A stretch of DNA of 64,000 nt from Lentinus brumalis (lineage: Eukaryota > Basidiomycota > Agaricomycetes > Polyporales > Polyporaceae). Within the stretch, counting starts at the first letter, position 1. Each line of letters begins with the position of its first letter. Positions 61,265-64,000 of this stretch are shown piece by piece. Where the stretch lies: assembly GCA_001792895.1 (NCBI GenBank), contig MARA01000003.1:124001-188000 (forward strand), given 5' to 3'. The position numbers and the translations under genes were made by a program. The notes under the pieces were generated by a model. The model had not been told where the DNA came from and did no database searches. It was given only the letters and a program-made list of their open reading frames with translations.

Positions 61265-63114
61265 ATGCTCGGCGACGATGAGGACGTATTCGACAGCGTG
61301 ACCTGGGAGTCGCCACCGGTACCGACGACTTACGAGGGCACCTCGACGGCTCCTGCTGGTCCCGGATTCCGACAAAGCACGTCGGAGAGCGAGGATGGAC
61401 GCGGGCCAAACGACCCAAAGTGGGAAGGCTATCTCATTACGAGCGTGAAAGACCCGGTCAAGGAGCTCGCGGAGACGAAGGATGCATATGTCTCGTACCT
61501 TGTGTCTGCAAAGGTCCGTCTTGCTCGCTGCCGGATCGTGCTTCTGTAGTTCATGGGCAGCGCAGACAAACCTACCTATATTCTCCACCCCTAATCCTTC
61601 TGCTCGGAGACGATTCCAGGACTTTGTCTTCTTGCGCACACACCTGGCCAAGGACTTCCCTGCTTGCGTCGTACCGCCTCTACCAGACAAGCACAGACTC
61701 GGTTGGTTATATACCCTACACAGTGCGCCTGGTCTTCTCAGCCTTACATCATACAGAATATGTTACGGGAGACAGGTTCAGTCCTGAGTTCATGGAGCGA
61801 CGACGGTCGGAGTGAGTTACGCCCTCGTTCATTGTGACAGTTCCCCCTAATCAGACACAGTCTCCATCGCTTCCTACAACGCCTCTCGCGTCACCCGACT
61901 CTCCAGAGAAGCACCCTACTGCGAGCCTTCTTCGAATCCACCGAATGGGTGCGTAACGCTGCCTGTATGGTTTGGCAGTGTCGATTGACTCGGTCGTAGC
62001 ATGTCATCATGCACCAACACGTTGCGCATCCACCAGTTCCCGAGCAATCATCCGGGGTCATTGACAGCATATCTGATACCCTCCTCAATGCATTCTCCAA
62101 AGTGCGCAAGCCGGACGAACGCTTCCTCGCCATGCGCGAGCATGTGGACAAATTCGAAGAGGGTATCTCGCTTTCAGAGCGGTTGTTCACCCGAGTACGG
62201 AACCGGACAAATGGTGAGCCGCTTTCTTGACCTTCCCCTCTCCCTGTTCGTGCGAGTATCTGAGGCTGAAAGAGACGGCAATCCCGAACCGGGTGAAGAT
62301 CTCACGGGCGACTACCATGACCTCGCCGTCGCCGTACAAGGACTCGGGTTCTTAGAATCCGGTATCACCGATCCATTGAACCACTTCTCGAACACTCTCC
62401 TCGAGTTTTCCGCGTTGCTGCGTCACACAGTGAGCAAATTCGCCGCCAGGCTTTTGGGGATACCTCAATGACCGATAAACGCTTAGACGCAAGTTACTAC
62501 CGACCCGTTCCTTGTCCATCTGCACGCCTTGCTTCAATACTCTCATGCCAATCGAGCTGTCCTCAAGCTTCGTGATCAGAAGCAAATGGACTTTGAGGAG
62601 CTCTCGGAATATCTTTCACAGGTCACCGCGGAACGCGACAGGCTCGCCGCAGTGATCAGCGGGCGGGCAGGAAGCACGGGCCTGGGGCTGAGCGCATACC
62701 TTAGGGACAGAGTGGACGCACTGCGGGGTGCCGATGATGACAGAACGCGTGTCGAGCGCATGCGCAAACTGGATGGGAAGATCAAGGAGGTAAGTCTGTC
62801 CGGAGACCACCTTGCGTCTCGGGCACTGAATCCGGGACTTGCTTGCAGCTTCAAGACGCCGTGCAAACCGCGCACGAAACCTCTGACGCGTTCAGTGACG
62901 AGACGCTGCGCGAGCAGAAGATCTTCCAGATGGCCAAGGAGGCGGAGGTGAAGGAGGTGCTCGGTAACTACGCCGACGGACAGATTGAGTTCTATAAGGC
63001 GGTAGGTTTGCGCCTCGTCACCGCCTCTCCTCTAGCTAACGTTGGCTCTCATAGGCCATGGAGGAATGGGACAGGATTATACCTATTATTCAGCGCATAC
63101 GAGTGGACGTTTAG
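61265..63114 (+). CDS. SNX4: sorting nexin SNX4/Atg24-like (PX-BAR)
   Basis: Nine exons: 61265-61513, 61566-61701, 61757-61811, 61855-61948, 62000-62213, 62275-62429, 62487-62789, 62849-63001, 63055-63114; 472 residues. It binds PI3P and tubulates endosomes for recycling and selective autophagy. The PX domain is about residues 50-170: YEGYLITSVKDP-like entry, SARRRFQDFVFLRTHL, PPLPDKHRL, RFSPEFMERRRSE, and LHRFLQRLSRHPTLQRS followed by LLRAFFEST. The BAR part (about 200-470) is helical: ERFLAMREHVDKFEEGI, VQGLGFLESGITDPLNHF, QYSHANRAVLKLRDQKQMDF and KEVLGNYADGQIEFYKA. It ends in MEEWDRIIPIIQRIRVDV. Acceptor choices before DGNPEPGED and HSLHRF were fixed by phase. Confidence 0.9.
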
Positions 63115-63241
63115 CCGCACGGACATCTTCTTGCTTGGTATGCTGTTCGTTGTACTCATACATTTGACTCTGTCTGCGTTGACGCAATCGAGCCTCCGCG
63201 GGGAGGGGTGTGCTCGCTATGGATAGTGACAAGGGAGAGAA

Positions 63242-64000
63242 TCACGTTGCCTTTTCCTTGCCCTTCTGCTCCGTTTCCTTGTCAAGGTTCAGCTTGTGCT
63301 CGGACTCCTGTACTGCGAGTGACAACTGCAGAGACAGGTGACCATTTCGCATCGATGTACAGTATACTCATTGCCAGGACGTACGTTTATGATACCAGTG
63401 TCGACAGCACGGACCATGTGAAGCTCTGCGGTATCTGCCACTCCGAACGTCGTCTGCTGACTGATGGCTGGTATCCAAGGAGGCGGATCCTGAGCTAAGG
63501 TTAGGTACTTCCTGAGTCGAGACGGGACGATGTACCTTGCCATTCATCGCGCATGGCGCCTTGTCATCCCCCAATTCAATTATGATAGCGAAGGATAGGT
63601 CTAATCGGGATACACCATGAGGCCGCGTCTTGTCAAGGATTCAAGGCCACACTCTTACCGTCGAGATACATTTGGCCGAGTTGGGCCTCTATCATGTTGA
63701 GCTTGACAAGGAAGGAACGGAAATACTGACCGAGCGAGGCCACGGAGATCGCGCCCTCCACGCTGCTTCCATTCAGCTCTTGAGCAGACCATAGTCGCTG
63801 CGTGCTTACCTCGTGTCCTTGTTATACGCTTCCACTTCGAGGGTGCTCTGGACGGCGAATATGAACCGCTCAAGTGGCTTCTCGTCCGCGGTTTTGATGA
63901 CCATAACCACTTTGTCGAGAGTTCCCTACGCACCCAGGTATGCATCAGGAGTGACGATACGAACACTATAAGGTGAATGTTACCAGAGCTAGCTCATCCG
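63242..64000 (-). CDS. REV7: REV7/MAD2L2 HORMA protein, 5' end cut by the window
   Basis: Partial: exons 63925-63810, 63765-63659, 63600-63536, 63489-63385 and 63325-63242 are visible; earlier exons lie beyond position 64000. REV7 is the HORMA adaptor of translesion polymerase zeta (with REV3) and of shieldin-like repair complexes. Supporting pieces: TLDKVVMVIKTADEKPLERF with FIFAVQSTLEVEAYN, GAISVASLGQYFRSFLVKLN, LSFAIIIELGDDKAP, DPPPWIPAISQQTTFG and HMVRAVDTGIIN. The tail is Lys/Glu-rich. The upstream splice at 63926 uses a weak acceptor (GCGTAG), so the first visible exon border is less certain. MAD2 itself is an alternative, but the PPW-IP motif favours REV7. Confidence 0.8.

Overview
This window reads as nuclear DNA of a basidiomycete fungus of the class Agaricomycetes, probably a white-rot, polypore-like species. 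Almost every gene is split by many short introns, mostly about 45-75 bases with GT-AG ends. The gene set is typical of the group: paired homeodomain mating genes, an Agaricomycete-type seven-helix membrane protein, and a secreted GH7 cellobiohydrolase. Nothing bacterial or viral was seen. Exon borders were worked out by hand from splice sites, reading-frame phase and protein-family similarity. In nearly all models the phases close exactly; exceptions are flagged.

Layout, left to right: a decayed F-box copy (about 185-600, -) and an intact F-box gene (1077-2138, -); RSC9-like chromatin remodeller subunit (2605-4741, +); ARMH3-like protein (4905-7534, +); glycine decarboxylase P-protein (8329-11995, +); intronless PPR protein (12165-14540, -); SEC61 gamma/SSS1 (14829-15251, +); 7TM protein (15634-17221, -); COG1 (18050-21310, -); TMEM115-like (21633-22952, -); FAM32A-like (23201-23761, +); DDT/WHIM protein (24075-26261, +); mitochondrial intermediate peptidase OCT1/MIP (26689-29181, +); HD2 (29379-31153, -) and HD1 (31448-32984, +), the divergent mating-type pair; beta-flanking protein (33884-34838, -); MFS transporter (35100-37415, +); a Ser/Thr/Ala-rich LEA-like protein (37992-38805, -); glycogenin (39660-43538, -); CQD1/YPL109-type UbiB kinase-like protein (44540-47078, +); Old Yellow Enzyme (47295-49013, -); fructosamine-3-kinase (49403-50535, +); GH7 cellobiohydrolase (50862-52340, -); a 2.1 kb stretch with no recognised gene; RPB2 (54430-58593, +); PTM1/GPR107-type protein (58684-61076, -); SNX4/ATG24-like sorting nexin (61265-63114, +); and a REV7/MAD2L2 HORMA gene (63242 to beyond the right edge, -).

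The centre is the MAT-A (HD) mating-type locus. The divergent HD1/HD2 pair lies directly beside MIP and the beta-flanking gene, and glycogenin, the YPL109 homologue and RPB2 follow on the same side. This gene neighbourhood is known around MAT-A in Agaricomycetes. No STE3-type pheromone receptor or pheromone precursor was seen, so the MAT-B functions are not here.

Most notable: the HD1 gene has the usual N-terminal dimerisation-type region and C-terminal tail but no homeodomain in any frame, while HD2 keeps a canonical one. Also of interest are a probable AT-AC intron in the PTM1-like gene, two GC-AG introns, an ATG-only first coding exon in the beta-flanking gene, and two single-base deletions (in OCT1 and the PTM1-like gene) that look like sequence errors or very recent lesions.
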